Positions 38,348-47,680 of a stretch of 64,000 nucleotides of DNA are shown here, one piece after another. A program made the translations under genes and the position numbers. The DNA comes from Gammaproteobacteria bacterium. Lineage in GTDB: Bacteria; Pseudomonadota; Gammaproteobacteria; JAKDMP01. The DNA lies in the NCBI GenBank assembly GCA_027018875.1, contig JALUYA010000047.1:93504-157503 (forward strand), in the 5' to 3' direction. The notes under the pieces are model-generated. The model did no database searches and had not been told where the DNA came from. It saw only the letters and a program-made list of their open reading frames with translations. Each line of letters opens with the position of its first letter. The stretch's first letter is position 1.

Positions 38348-39382
38348 GTGACAGAGGCATCCGAGTCTGGTCTTCATGCATTGCCGCAATGTCTAAGTGA
38401 TGCCGACCTGGAAGCGCATGAGAGCAACAATCCATCTTCCAACCTGGATCATGGAGAAGATTGCGACGAACCACCCCCGAACGGCGACAACTTCATCGAA
38501 TGCGGCAAGGACGCGCCGCTCGAAACGATCTCCTCCCCGGCAAAGGCCGATCTTGACTTGATGTCGATTTATCTCCGGGAAATTGGATTTTATTCCCTAT
38601 TAAGCGCGGAAGAGGAGATCACCCTGGCTCAGCGCCTGCGCCAAGGCGACGCGGCCGCACGGCAGCGAATGATCGAGTGTAATTTGCGCCTGGTGGTGAA
38701 AATAGCCCGGGCCCATATCGGCAGGGGGGTTCTATTTCTCGATTTGATCGAGGAGGGCAACCTGGGGCTGATGCACGCGGTGGACAAGTTTGATCCAAGC
38801 CGTGGCTGCCGCTTTTCAACCTATGCCACCTGGTGGATACGCCAGGCTATAGAACGGGCGGTGATCAACCAAAGGCGCACCGTACGTATTCCGGTGCATA
38901 TAGTGCGGGAACTATCCGCCTATTTTCACGCCGAGCGGGAGTTGAACCAGGAGCTCGGACATGTACCCAGCCCGCGTGAGGTGGCCATACGGGCGGGTCT
39001 GGCGCCGCGGCGGGCCGAGCAGCTACGCCGGGCGCAAGCCGCGGTGCTGTCGGTAGATGCCCCCATTGAAGACATGCCGGGCATAACCCTGCTGGATGGC
39101 ATGGAAGGCCGCGACAAGAGCGTGGACCCCATGTACGGCGTGCTGCACCAGGAACTGCATGAACTGATTCAGCGCTGGATGAGCAATCTATCCCGACGCC
39201 ACTACCAGGTAATAGAGAACCGGTTTGGCCTCAATGGCCACGAGTGCCTGACCCTGGAACAGACCGGGCTCAAGTTGGGTCTTACCCGCGAACGAGTCCG
39301 ACAGCTACAAATCTCGGCACTCGGGCACTTGAGACACCTGCTGAACAGCGAGGGGGTTACCCTGCAGATACTGCTGGATTGA
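38348..39382 (+). CDS. rpoS: RNA polymerase sigma factor RpoS
   Basis: RpoS directs general stress and stationary-phase transcription. The 344-residue protein has an acidic, poorly conserved N-terminus (1-75), region 1.2/2.1 starting at [13 protein letters not shown], region 2.3-2.4 ([22 protein letters not shown]), region 3, and region 4.2 helix-turn-helix ([20 protein letters not shown]). RpoS rather than RpoD is indicated by length and by the nlpD context. The start is a GTG at 38348 preceded by GAGGAGG; the GTG may tune its level. Confidence 0.96.
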   Translation: MTEASESGLHALPQCLSDADLEAHESNNPSSNLDHGEDCDEPPPNGDNFIECGKDAPLETISSPAKADLDLMSIYLREIGFYSLLSAEEEITLAQRLRQGDAAARQRMIECNLRLVVKIARAHIGRGVLFLDLIEEGNLGLMHAVDKFDPSRGCRFSTYATWWIRQAIERAVINQRRTVRIPVHIVRELSAYFHAERELNQELGHVPSPREVAIRAGLAPRRAEQLRRAQAAVLSVDAPIEDMPGITLLDGMEGRDKSVDPMYGVLHQELHELIQRWMSNLSRRHYQVIENRFGLNGHECLTLEQTGLKLGLTRERVRQLQISALGHLRHLLNSEGVTLQILLD

Positions 39383-39441
39383 ATATCCGCCTTGGCCGGA
39401 AATCTCCTGTCCCGCGACGAAATAGAGCCGGCAACAGCCTT

Positions 39442-39463
39442 CTTGCGGGTTCACACCCGCAAG
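39442..39463. terminator. Hairpin between rpoS and the convergent TPR gene
   Basis: CTTGCGGGT, TCAC and ACCCGCAAG form a perfect 9-base stem in the 205-base gap between the convergent genes. No long T-run follows on either strand, so termination strength is uncertain. The rest of the gap holds nothing I can name. Confidence 0.5.
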
Positions 39464-39587
39464 GAAACAATACCGGTAGATTCCGTTAGCGTCCCGGCCC
39501 AACCTTCATCACCGAGGCGCTCGGCCGAGCCACGTCCAACCGTTACCCTCGCGGGTCTCAAGAAGCGGGCGCGGCGTGGCGGTTCCA

Positions 39588-40475
39588 TCATCTCACCTTG
39601 GCCGCGAGCCATTCCATCGCTCCGGGAGTCGATTTCCATGCCACCCAGCTCCCATGGACATACAGTACGGCCTCGTTGTCGTCACCGAAGCCGTAATGAC
39701 CTGGAAGAGACCGGGGCATCTTCTTGCGGCCGAGCAGATAGGAAGGGACGTGCTTATTCTCATCGAGGGCGGCCTGTAGCGACTCGATGGCGATCGGTGA
39801 ATTACCGGATTCCCTGAAATCCAGAAGCACGCGGGAATACCTCCAGACGGCCATGCCGTCCTCCTGGTACCGCTTGAAGAGTTTTTCCGCCTCCCCATCG
39901 TGGCCGAGTACGATAAGACATGGCATCAGCAGATCGCGTATGCCTTGGTTGTCATTGGGGTTGAGCCGCAGCAAGTCCCGGTAATGTTCGACAGCCTCTT
40001 CACCCCGACCGGCCTCCCAAAGACCCTGGGCCAGGCCGGCGCGGGCCCGCATGTAGGGCCGCGTTTCGATCAACCCCCAGAAATAGCCGACATCCTCCTT
40101 GAACGCCTTTTTGCCGAGTGCACGCTCGCCCGCCTCAACGCCTTTCCGGTAAAGCTCGATGAGCTCTTCAAGTGATTTCGCTGTCTCCTCGGCGAGGAGA
40201 TTGTAGGCATCGGCACAGTCAGGAGAGACCTCAAGGGCTTTCCTTGCCAGGGCCAGCGCACGCTGAGGGGTCGGGGCATCCCAGGCGTCATACATGATCT
40301 GCTGGGCCTCGTCCACGGCACTTCTCCCGCCCCGGCCCATACCGCTGAAACCAGCCAGCAGAGATTCCATCGACTGCAAGGAGGGCGGGGACTGCTCCGG
40401 CGTGGCGTTGAAGCGCCCGCGACCGGTTCTTTTCTTCGTCGCCCTCTTCCCTTCTGCGGGTTTTTTCTTGTCCAT
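39588..40475 (-). CDS. Orphan TPR-like protein with basic N-terminus
   Basis: The 295-residue protein starts with a Lys/Arg-rich tail (1-25). It continues with helical repeats of TPR type (about 55-235; examples are RALALARKALEVSPDCADAY and RGEEAVEHYRDLLRLNPND) and ends with a conserved-looking GFGDDNEAVLYV block, then a segment ending MEWLAAKV. Similar soluble TPR proteins occur sporadically in bacteria, and I know no function. AAGGAG lies at good distance before the ATG at 40475. The gene stands alone between tRNA-Asn and rpoS, where fdxA or mutS is found in some relatives, suggesting local insertion or replacement. Confidence 0.8.
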   Translation of the reverse strand: MDKKKPAEGKRATKKRTGRGRFNATPEQSPPSLQSMESLLAGFSGMGRGGRSAVDEAQQIMYDAWDAPTPQRALALARKALEVSPDCADAYNLLAEETAKSLEELIELYRKGVEAGERALGKKAFKEDVGYFWGLIETRPYMRARAGLAQGLWEAGRGEEAVEHYRDLLRLNPNDNQGIRDLLMPCLIVLGHDGEAEKLFKRYQEDGMAVWRYSRVLLDFRESGNSPIAIESLQAALDENKHVPSYLLGRKKMPRSLPGHYGFGDDNEAVLYVHGSWVAWKSTPGAMEWLAAKVR

Positions 40476-40627
40476 TGGATCTCCTTCAAGTAGCCAGTGA
40501 TCGCGTCGCGAGCCCTCTTATACCTTCTTCGGCTTCCCGCTGCACAGGTTCAGGCATCTCGGCCTGATAGTGGACGTCAACCTCGTGGAGCCTCACGACT
40601 TTTGCAGGATGATCACTAGCCTTAACC

Positions 40628-40703
40628 TGGCTCCCCGGGACGGACTCGAACCGCCGACCAAGTGATTAACAGTCACCCGCTCTACCAACTGAGCTACCGG
40701 GGA
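40628..40703 (-). tRNA. tRNA-Asn (anticodon GTT)
   Basis: The 76-base minus-strand gene has acceptor TCCCCGG/CCGGGGA, anticodon stem GGTGA/TCACT with loop CTGTTAA (anticodon GTT), T-arm GGCGG-TTCGAGT-CCGTC and an encoded CCA end. Confidence 0.97.
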
Positions 40704-40713
40704 ATTGAGAAAC

Positions 40714-40742
40714 ATTTTATGGGTTCGGGGACCCTGGGTCAA
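40714..40742 (-). promoter_or_regulatory. Strong sigma-70 promoter of tRNA-Asn
   Basis: On the minus strand TTGACC (40742-40737) and TAAAAT (40719-40714) are separated by 17 bases, ten bases before the tRNA 5' end. The TGA stop of galU (40741-40739) is embedded in the -35 box. Confidence 0.8.
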
Positions 40743-41656
40743 CGTAGCGCGCTCTTTATGGGTTCTTTGAATGCCGGCGCCTGGATCCCCAGCCATTCGG
40801 AAAAGGGACCCGAAAGCTCCGGATGCTTCAAACCAAAGGAAACCGTCGCCTTGAGGTAACCCAGTTTGTCGCCACAATCATAACGGGTCCCAAGAAATTC
40901 ATACCCGGAAACGGACTCTTGTCCGATCACCGATGCAATCGCATCGGTCAGCTGGATCTCCCCCCCCTTCCCGCTGCCCGTATGTGAAAGCGCCCTGAGG
41001 ACCCGGGGAGTGAGGATATAGCGCCCGACTATCGCTAAATTGGATGGCGCCCGAGCCGGCTGGGGCTTCTCCACCAGGCCCCGGATCCGATGCAGGCGCC
41101 CCCCGTCGGCTGTGGAATCAATAATGCCATAACTCGCCGTCATGGACGGCTCCACCCGCTGTACGGCCAGAATAGAGCCCGGGTGAGTCTCATAGGCCTG
41201 CACCATCTGCTGGAGGCAGTAGCCGTTACCGTCGGGGTCAATCAGATCATCGGCGAGAATCACAAAAAACGGCTCGTCATCATCGAGTACGGGAGCCGCA
41301 CAGGCAACGGCATGCCCCAGGCCCAGCGCTTCGGGTTGACGCACATGAACGCTGGCGACCGAGGCCGGAACAATATCTCGAATCGCCTTGAGTTGTGTGA
41401 GCCGCCCTTTCCTTTCCAACGCCTGCTCAAGCTCGGGGGCACGATCAAAATGATCTTCTATTGCCCGCTTGTTGCGCCCGGTCACGAAAATAAGCATTTC
41501 CGCGCCCGCCGCCACGGCCTCTTCCACCGCATATTGGACCAGGGGTTTATCTACAATAGGCAGCATCTCCTTGGGACTGGCCTTGGTAGCCGGGAGAAAC
41601 CGGGTACCGAGGCCGGCCATGGGAAATACCGCCTTGCGAACGTGTCCTTGATACAT
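40739..41656 (-). CDS. galU: UTP-glucose-1-phosphate uridylyltransferase
   Basis: GalU makes UDP-glucose for lipopolysaccharide and other glycans. The 305-residue protein has the nucleotidyltransferase motif PMAGLGTRFLPATKASPKEMLP, the metal/sugar site LADDLID, GLVEKP and TRYDCGDKLGYLKA. The ATG at 41656 follows AGGAAG at a suitable distance; a longer frame to 41746 is unconserved. Its last codon and stop overlap the -35 box of the tRNA-Asn promoter. The gene lies 173 bases downstream of lapB. Confidence 0.97.
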   Translation of the reverse strand: MYQGHVRKAVFPMAGLGTRFLPATKASPKEMLPIVDKPLVQYAVEEAVAAGAEMLIFVTGRNKRAIEDHFDRAPELEQALERKGRLTQLKAIRDIVPASVASVHVRQPEALGLGHAVACAAPVLDDDEPFFVILADDLIDPDGNGYCLQQMVQAYETHPGSILAVQRVEPSMTASYGIIDSTADGGRLHRIRGLVEKPQPARAPSNLAIVGRYILTPRVLRALSHTGSGKGGEIQLTDAIASVIGQESVSGYEFLGTRYDCGDKLGYLKATVSFGLKHPELSGPFSEWLGIQAPAFKEPIKSALR

Positions 41657-41829
41657 TATTGCTTCCTGATCCAAAATTTGAAACTTCCAGGGATGCTCCG
41701 TCCCCTGCATCCACTGCCCGTAAAGTCTCCCGTAAACGCAGACCATTCCCTCATCCCCGGGCCAACTTCAGCCAATACCGTAAAACTTATCCCGGTAAGC
41801 TACATAAAATTTTCTCTTAGTATACGGAA

Positions 41830-43032
41830 TTATAGACCCGGCCTCGGCAAGCCGTGGGTCACATGATCGGATCCCAACTCTGGGAAAATATCTTGTTTGA
41901 GATGCATGCTCCCCCAGGAGCGACAACCGGGACAGTGCCAATACAGAACCCGCGCCGAAAATCCACACGAATCGCACTGATACAGGGGTCTTTGTTCCAC
42001 CCACCGGGTTAACAATCGCATCAACGCAACCCGCACATCATGAGATTCAAGTAGCGAAGGCTCATCGGTCATCAAGGGATCTATCCGCTTTCCCAGTTCC
42101 ATTTCAATAGCTCCGAGAACTTCCGGAATTCTCAATTGCGGGTGCTTGACCCCTGCCACCGCCACGGGAATACGGGCCCTTCGGCTCGAAGCTAAAATGC
42201 GTCGCACCAGGGTCTGAAATTCCGCCGACCGAGCGCCCGCCGGGAACAAACCGGCAAAAACCGGAAGAACGATTTCGGCATATTCTGGATCGCGATCGAG
42301 TAGCTGTCGATATTCTCGAGCCGCCCGGCGTATATCCCCTTCCGCAGACGACAAGCGCGCCACCAGCAAGCGTACTCGAACCACATCGGGACCCAGTCGC
42401 CGCGCCTCGCGTAACGCTTCCCGGGCGGCGCCATCCTCTTCCCTTTCCAGAGCCGCCTCGACCATTTCACAATGATATTGGGCAATTACGGCCCGTTCAC
42501 TGACGCCGGTTATCCATTCCAGGCGGCGCCGCAAGGCAGCGGCCTGGGGCCAGTCCTGTTGCTGCTCATAAATGGCTACCAATTGCCGTGCCGCAAAAGC
42601 CTGAAACCGCTTGCGGTCAAGTAGTTCAGAGAAAATTCGCTCGGCCCGATCGTTTAAGCCGACTTGCATGTAATCTTCCCCAAGTTCCTTTAATGCCAGG
42701 TTCCGCTGCGTGCGCGACAAGGCGGGACGGGCGATCAGGTTTTGATGAATCCGCGTGGCCCGTTCGATCTCCCCTTTCCGGCGGAACAGACTTCCCAGGG
42801 CGAAATGAAGTTCGACCGTATCCGCATCCCGATCGGCCAATTCCAAAAACAGTTCCAGCGCCCGGTCGGCCCGATTATCGAGCAGCGCCGTTAATGCCTC
42901 GAAATATTCGGGCGGGGTGGACCCTTCCGTGCTCCGCATCCGGCGACGCGAAATTCGGTTCCAGATAAGCCCTCCAGCGCCCAGCACGATCAGGGCAAGG
43001 GCAAACGCAAGTGCTAGCGTCTCAGCGCGCAT
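41830..43032 (-). CDS. lapB: Lipopolysaccharide assembly protein B
   Basis: LapB (YciM) is an inner-membrane TPR protein that guides LpxC degradation by FtsH and so limits LPS synthesis. The 400-residue protein has one N-terminal TM helix (about 5-23), nine or so TPR-like repeats (about 40-330) and a C-terminal rubredoxin-like metal site (CDSC...CPGC, about 360-385). The start at 43032 overlaps the end of lapA by eleven bases. The lapA-lapB pair after ihfB is the standard order. Confidence 0.95.
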   Translation of the reverse strand: MRAETLALAFALALIVLGAGGLIWNRISRRRMRSTEGSTPPEYFEALTALLDNRADRALELFLELADRDADTVELHFALGSLFRRKGEIERATRIHQNLIARPALSRTQRNLALKELGEDYMQVGLNDRAERIFSELLDRKRFQAFAARQLVAIYEQQQDWPQAAALRRRLEWITGVSERAVIAQYHCEMVEAALEREEDGAAREALREARRLGPDVVRVRLLVARLSSAEGDIRRAAREYRQLLDRDPEYAEIVLPVFAGLFPAGARSAEFQTLVRRILASSRRARIPVAVAGVKHPQLRIPEVLGAIEMELGKRIDPLMTDEPSLLESHDVRVALMRLLTRWVEQRPLYQCDSCGFSARVLYWHCPGCRSWGSMHLKQDIFPELGSDHVTHGLPRPGL

Positions 43033-43315
43033 CCTGCAGGGGCGCTCGGCGCAAATTGTCAAGCTCACGTTCAACCCGGCTCAAGCGACTCTTGAGGCCC
43101 CTCTGGCGTAACCGTAAACGCATCAGAGCCGGAAACATCGCCAGCCCCCCGAGTAGCACCCCAAGAAATAACGCAAGAGCAAGAACCGCGGCCAAGGGCA
43201 GCGTAACGGTTCCGAAAAGATAATTCAGTGCCACATCCGCAAGGTTGGTAAGTACGAGAGCCAATGCCACCCCGAATACAACTACCCCAAAAACAATAAC
43301 AAGCACTCGCCGCAT
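43022..43315 (-). CDS. lapA: Lipopolysaccharide assembly protein A domain protein
   Basis: The 97-residue membrane protein has two TM helices (about 4-22 and 38-62) and a basic coiled C-terminal tail (KSRLSRVERELDNLRRAPL), the normal LapA/YciS layout. It works with LapB in LPS assembly control. It lies 105 bases downstream of ihfB and overlaps lapB. Confidence 0.92.
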   Translation of the reverse strand: MRRVLVIVFGVVVFGVALALVLTNLADVALNYLFGTVTLPLAAVLALALFLGVLLGGLAMFPALMRLRLRQRGLKSRLSRVERELDNLRRAPLQDAR

Positions 43316-43420
43316 GGAATGCCCCCTATTGACATGAAGAACGAGAATTTTATTGTAACGGGCTTACCGCACAAACCGGAAAAACAGGGGGTAACAAGAT
43401 TTTATCGCGGCCCGGCTACC

Positions 43421-43717
43421 CTACGACCGCATGGGAGAACTATCAAGAACCTGTTCACGGAGCAGCTTACCGGGCTTGAAATGCGGTACGAATTTAGCCT
43501 CCACGGACACCGCCTCACCCGATTTTGGGTTTCTAGCCAAGCGGGGTGGTCGATAATGGAGCGAGAAACTACCGAACCCCCGTATTTCAATACGTCGCCC
43601 CGCAGCAAGCGCCTCCGACATAGTTTCAAGTATCACCCGGACGGCAAAGTCGACATCCATTGCCGTCAGGTGATTCTGGCGCATTGCCAATGTGGCTATA
43701 AGTTCCGAGCGAGTCAT
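43421..43717 (-). CDS. ihfB: Integration host factor subunit beta
   Basis: The 98-residue DNA-bending protein shows the HU/IHF signature [29 protein letters not shown] with the beta-arm Pro, and FKPGKLLRE near the end. The position just after rpsA identifies it as the beta subunit. With IhfA it bends DNA at promoters and recombination sites. The gap to rpsA is 74 bases. Confidence 0.97.
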   Translation of the reverse strand: MTRSELIATLAMRQNHLTAMDVDFAVRVILETMSEALAAGRRIEIRGFGSFSLHYRPPRLARNPKSGEAVSVEAKFVPHFKPGKLLREQVLDSSPMRS

Positions 43718-43791
43718 TCCCCGTCCTCCCCTCTAGTCTGTCCACAGCGGGCACCGGATGCAACGCCCGGCGCCCTCCACCCCATACGAAT

Positions 43792-45465
43792 TCAACGTTC
43801 CTGTGACCACTGATCCTTCAACATATCACCCAGCGTCGCGGCACCGCTACTCGGTTTGGCGTATTCCTCGAGTGCAGCGGCTTCTTCCTTGATCTCATGC
43901 GCCTTGATCGAGAGCATAATCCGCCGCGTTTTTCGATCTATGCCGATTATGCGTGCCTCCACTTCTTCCCCCTCCTTGAGCACCTGGCGGGCATCCTCAA
44001 CCCGCTCCCGGGAGATATCCGCAGTCCGCAAGTAACCGGTAACGCCCTGCTCGAAGACAATTTCGGCACCGCGGGCACTCACTTCGGAGATAGGCCCGGT
44101 CACCGTACTACCCTTCGGGTGTTCGGCAAGAAAGTTTGAAAAAGGATCTCGCTCCATCTGCTTGATGCCCAGGGAGATGCGTTCACGCTCGGCATCCACC
44201 GCAAGCACCACGGCTTCTACCTCCTCCCCCTTCTTGTAGTGACGGATCGCTTCCTCACCGGGTTCATCCCAAGAAAGATCGGACAAGTGAACCAGCCCAT
44301 CAATATCGCCATCGAGTCCAATGAACAAGCCGAAATCGGTAATCGACTTAATCGTCCCCCGCATGTGTTCTCCCTTTTCATGGTTAGCCGCAAAGTCCTC
44401 CCACGGATTTGGGGTGCACTGTTTCATGCCGAGTGAAATGCGACGCCGTTCCGGATCAATGACCAGTACCATGACTTCCACTTCCTGGCCGATATGCACA
44501 AAACGCGAAGGATTAACGGTTTTATTGGTCCAATCCATCTCCGAAGAGTGTACCAGGCCTTCCACGCCATCCTCGATTTCAACAAAACAGCCATAATCGG
44601 TAATGTTGGTCACATGTCCAAACACCCGGGTTCCGGCCGGATAGCGACGTGGAAGATCGACCCACGGATCCTCTCCCAGTTGCTTGAGGCCCAAGGAGAC
44701 CCGGCTGCGTTCGCGATCAAACTTGAGCACCTTGACTTCGATCTCCTGCCCAACCTCCACGACCTCCTGGGGGCTGCGCACCCGCTTCCAGGCCATATCG
44801 GTAACATGGAGCAGACCATCGATCCCTCCCAGGTCGACGAATGCACCGTAGTCGGTCATGTTCTTCACAATCCCCGTGAGAACCGCTCCTTCGGTGAGCC
44901 GATCCAGCAATGCCTCGCGCTCGGCGCTGTATTCCTTCTCGACCACGGCGCGGCGCGAAACAACCACATTGTTGCGTTTTTGATCCAACTTGATAATCTT
45001 GAAATCCAGTGGCTTGCCTTCTAGATAACTGGGATCCCGCACCGGGCGAACATCGACCAGCGAACCGGGCAGGAAACCACGAATTCCATCCAGGTCGACA
45101 CTGAAGCCGCCCTTGACCTTGCCCGAGATGTAACCGATAACATTCGATTCGTTCTCAACCGCGGTTTTCAAGTGTTCCCAGGCTCGCAATCGACGCGCCT
45201 TCTCCCGCGACAACCGGGTTTCCCCAAATCCGTCTTCAATTGCCTCTATGGCAACCTCGACCTCATCCCCCTCGGATACCTCCAGGGTCTCGTCCTCGCG
45301 CCGGAATTGCTCGGTCGGAATGGCGCTCTCGGATTTCAATCCGGCTTCAACCAGAATGAAATCGGGGCCAACGGAAACGACCCTGGCCTTGATTAAAGAA
45401 CCAGGTTGCACCCAGGAACCGGTCCCCAGGCTTTCTTCAAGAAGTTCAGCAAAAGATTCAGACAT
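43792..45465 (-). CDS. rpsA: 30S ribosomal protein bS1
   Basis: S1 binds mRNA at the 30S platform and melts structured leaders. The 557-residue protein contains six S1/OB repeats; repeats 3 to 6 show the clear G-x-V-x-x-[IM]-T-D-[FY]-G-[AC]-F-[VI] pattern (for example [20 protein letters not shown] and [21 protein letters not shown]). Length matches E. coli S1. It follows cmk after 117 bases, a gap that probably contains its own promoter. Confidence 0.98.
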   Translation of the reverse strand: MSESFAELLEESLGTGSWVQPGSLIKARVVSVGPDFILVEAGLKSESAIPTEQFRREDETLEVSEGDEVEVAIEAIEDGFGETRLSREKARRLRAWEHLKTAVENESNVIGYISGKVKGGFSVDLDGIRGFLPGSLVDVRPVRDPSYLEGKPLDFKIIKLDQKRNNVVVSRRAVVEKEYSAEREALLDRLTEGAVLTGIVKNMTDYGAFVDLGGIDGLLHVTDMAWKRVRSPQEVVEVGQEIEVKVLKFDRERSRVSLGLKQLGEDPWVDLPRRYPAGTRVFGHVTNITDYGCFVEIEDGVEGLVHSSEMDWTNKTVNPSRFVHIGQEVEVMVLVIDPERRRISLGMKQCTPNPWEDFAANHEKGEHMRGTIKSITDFGLFIGLDGDIDGLVHLSDLSWDEPGEEAIRHYKKGEEVEAVVLAVDAERERISLGIKQMERDPFSNFLAEHPKGSTVTGPISEVSARGAEIVFEQGVTGYLRTADISRERVEDARQVLKEGEEVEARIIGIDRKTRRIMLSIKAHEIKEEAAALEEYAKPSSGAATLGDMLKDQWSQER

Positions 45466-45582
45466 TCACACCTATCCCCGGCCGAGTATATCGGTCTCGG
45501 ATTAAAACAAACCCCTGGAAACCCCTATCCCCGGGCCCCACGGTGGAAAACATAAAGGGAGCATCCTGCCCCCCGCCAAGGC

Positions 45583-46248
45583 TTACTTTCTGGAACTTCC
45601 CAGCATTAAACCCAATACCCGATCGGCAACCTGCCCAGGCGTCCTGTCGCTGGTGTCGATCACGATGGCTTCTGCCGCGGGCCGGAGAGGAGCTACCCGC
45701 CGTCCCGCATCGCGCGCATCGCGTTTGCGAAGTTCATCACTAAGCTGTGTAAGGTTAGCATTTATCCCTTGCTGTTTCAACTGCTTATAGCGCCGACGCG
45801 CCCTTTCCTCGGGACTGGCCACCAAAAACACCTTGTATTGCGCATCCGGGAACACCACGGTACCCATATCCCGGCCGTCGGCGACCAGCCCCGGCATCCG
45901 CCGCATGCCCTGTTGCCGCCCGTTCAAAGCGGCGCGAATTTCCGGATACACCGCCAGAGCCGAAGCCAACTCGCTCACGGTCGCACCCCGAATGGCGGTG
46001 GTGACATCCTCATCTCCCAGGTGAATAACCTGCCCTTCGAAGGTTACATCGAGATGCGGAATCAGGCGCACAATCGATATGACCTGGTGCTCATCCAGTC
46101 CGGCCCGAAGCGCGGCCAGGGCCACAATACGGTAGAGTGCCCCGCTGTCAAGATAGTGCCACCCCAGCCGGGTGGCCAATATTCGTCCCACGGTCCCTTT
46201 TCCAACGCCTCCGGGTCCATCCAGGGTAAGCACCGGAACCGGGTTCAT
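45583..46248 (-). CDS. cmk: Cytidylate kinase
   Basis: Cmk phosphorylates CMP and dCMP. The 221-residue protein has the P-loop DGPGGVGKGT, YLDSGALYR, VADGRDMGTVVFPDA and a C-terminal TSDRTPGQVAD stretch, all characteristic. The ATG at 46248 overlaps the aroA stop by four bases (ATGA), fixing the start; an earlier frame start lies within aroA. It leads to rpsA, as in other proteobacteria. Confidence 0.97.
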   Translation of the reverse strand: MNPVPVLTLDGPGGVGKGTVGRILATRLGWHYLDSGALYRIVALAALRAGLDEHQVISIVRLIPHLDVTFEGQVIHLGDEDVTTAIRGATVSELASALAVYPEIRAALNGRQQGMRRMPGLVADGRDMGTVVFPDAQYKVFLVASPEERARRRYKQLKQQGINANLTQLSDELRKRDARDAGRRVAPLRPAAEAIVIDTSDRTPGQVADRVLGLMLGSSRK

Positions 46249-47597
46249 CCGCTCTGATCCACCCGCGCACCCAGCGTCGCCAACTGGGTGGCAAACCCGG
46301 GAAATGAGGTTGCAATCCATCCCGCATCGGTTACGCTGACCGGTGCGGGAGCGGCCAAGCCGGCAACGGCAAAAGCCATGGCCACCCGATGATCGCCTTG
46401 GCTGTCAACCTCGCCTCCGCGGCGCAAGCCGCCGCCATGGATCGTCACGGTATGACCCTCGACCCGCATCCCGACTCCCAGCCGACTCAGCCCCGCATAC
46501 AAGGCCTCAACCCGGTCACTCTCCTTGTGACGCAGCTCCTCGATCCCTTCGATTTTCGTCTCTCCGTGAGCCACGGCGGCCAGCACCATCAAGATCGGCA
46601 ACTCATCGATCAGCGAGGGAATCTCCGCCGCTGCGACATGGGTTCCGGTGAGCACGGCATGAGTGATCTCCATATCCGCCCTGGGCTCCCCATCCTGGTT
46701 GTGTTCGGCCACCAGGCGCAACCCCGCTCCCATCCGCCCAAGCACGGTCAGAAAGCCGGTACGGGTCGGGTTGATCCCCACCCCCCGCAAGAGTAATCGG
46801 GAGCCGGGAACCAACAGGGTGGCGGCGATAAGAAACGCCGCCGAGGAAAAATCCCCGGGAATTTCCAGATCGGTCGCTCGCAACGGGCCGGGAATCAATT
46901 CGATCACCTCACCCACAACCCGGACCCGGCCCCCAAATCGCGGCAGCATCCGCTCGGTATGGTCACGACTGTGAAAAGGATCGACCAGTCGCGTAGTGCC
47001 CGCGGCCGCGAGACCGGCCAGCAAGAGCGCGGACTTGACCTGCGCGCTCGCTACCGGCAGTTGGTAATCGATCCCATGCAAAGAGCCGGTGGCTTCTATT
47101 CGCAGCGGCGCATGCCCGCCCCGTCCGGTAACAGCGGCACCCATCGCGGCGAGCGGTTGCAGAATCCGGGCCATCGGCCGCCGCCGTAGCGAAGCATCCC
47201 CGTCGAGCACCGCCGGGACTCCCAGCCCCGCCAACGCGCCGGCAAGCAACCGCAAGCCGGTGCCCGAGTTGCCCAGATCCAGCGGCGCGGATGGGCGGAG
47301 CAGGCTCGCGCCGGTACCCTGAACGCAAACCGCCTCATCCCTCCAATCAATGTGAGCACCGAGGGCATTCAGTGCCCGGGCCGTAGCCCGCGTGTCGGCG
47401 GCATCCAACCCGCCGGTGATCCGGGACTTTCCCGTAGCCAGGGCGGCAAGCAGTAGCGCCCGATGAGTAATCGACTTGTCGCCCGGCACCCGCAGCTCAC
47501 CGTGCAAGGCACCGACTGCGCTGAGTCGCAACGCCCCCACCCGCGCGGCGCGGCGCCTCACTTCAGCACTCACCCCCGGTGACGGACGGACGGCCAC
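46245..47597 (-). CDS. aroA: 3-phosphoshikimate 1-carboxyvinyltransferase (EPSP synthase)
   Basis: AroA makes EPSP from shikimate 3-phosphate and PEP. The 450-residue protein has VPGDKSITHRALLLAAL, LGNSGTGLRLLAG and KESDRV (in RHKESDRVEAL). Near residue 145 it reads DASLRRRPMARIL; the R-P-M form, rather than the E-R-P-I form of enterobacterial enzymes, resembles class II EPSP synthases, which tolerate glyphosate. The exact start is unsure because 30 residues precede the usual N-terminus. It is not fused to tyrA, and lies between serC (83 bases) and cmk (overlap). Confidence 0.96.
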   Translation of the reverse strand: MAVRPSPGVSAEVRRRAARVGALRLSAVGALHGELRVPGDKSITHRALLLAALATGKSRITGGLDAADTRATARALNALGAHIDWRDEAVCVQGTGASLLRPSAPLDLGNSGTGLRLLAGALAGLGVPAVLDGDASLRRRPMARILQPLAAMGAAVTGRGGHAPLRIEATGSLHGIDYQLPVASAQVKSALLLAGLAAAGTTRLVDPFHSRDHTERMLPRFGGRVRVVGEVIELIPGPLRATDLEIPGDFSSAAFLIAATLLVPGSRLLLRGVGINPTRTGFLTVLGRMGAGLRLVAEHNQDGEPRADMEITHAVLTGTHVAAAEIPSLIDELPILMVLAAVAHGETKIEGIEELRHKESDRVEALYAGLSRLGVGMRVEGHTVTIHGGGLRRGGEVDSQGDHRVAMAFAVAGLAAPAPVSVTDAGWIATSFPGFATQLATLGARVDQSG

Positions 47598-47680
47598 TCG
47601 CGTAGGAAGGCTCGCCCGCTCCGCAAAGGCCGTATAGGGTTCCGCTTCACCGCTGCGCTCCCGTCGCGACTACTCCCGTT

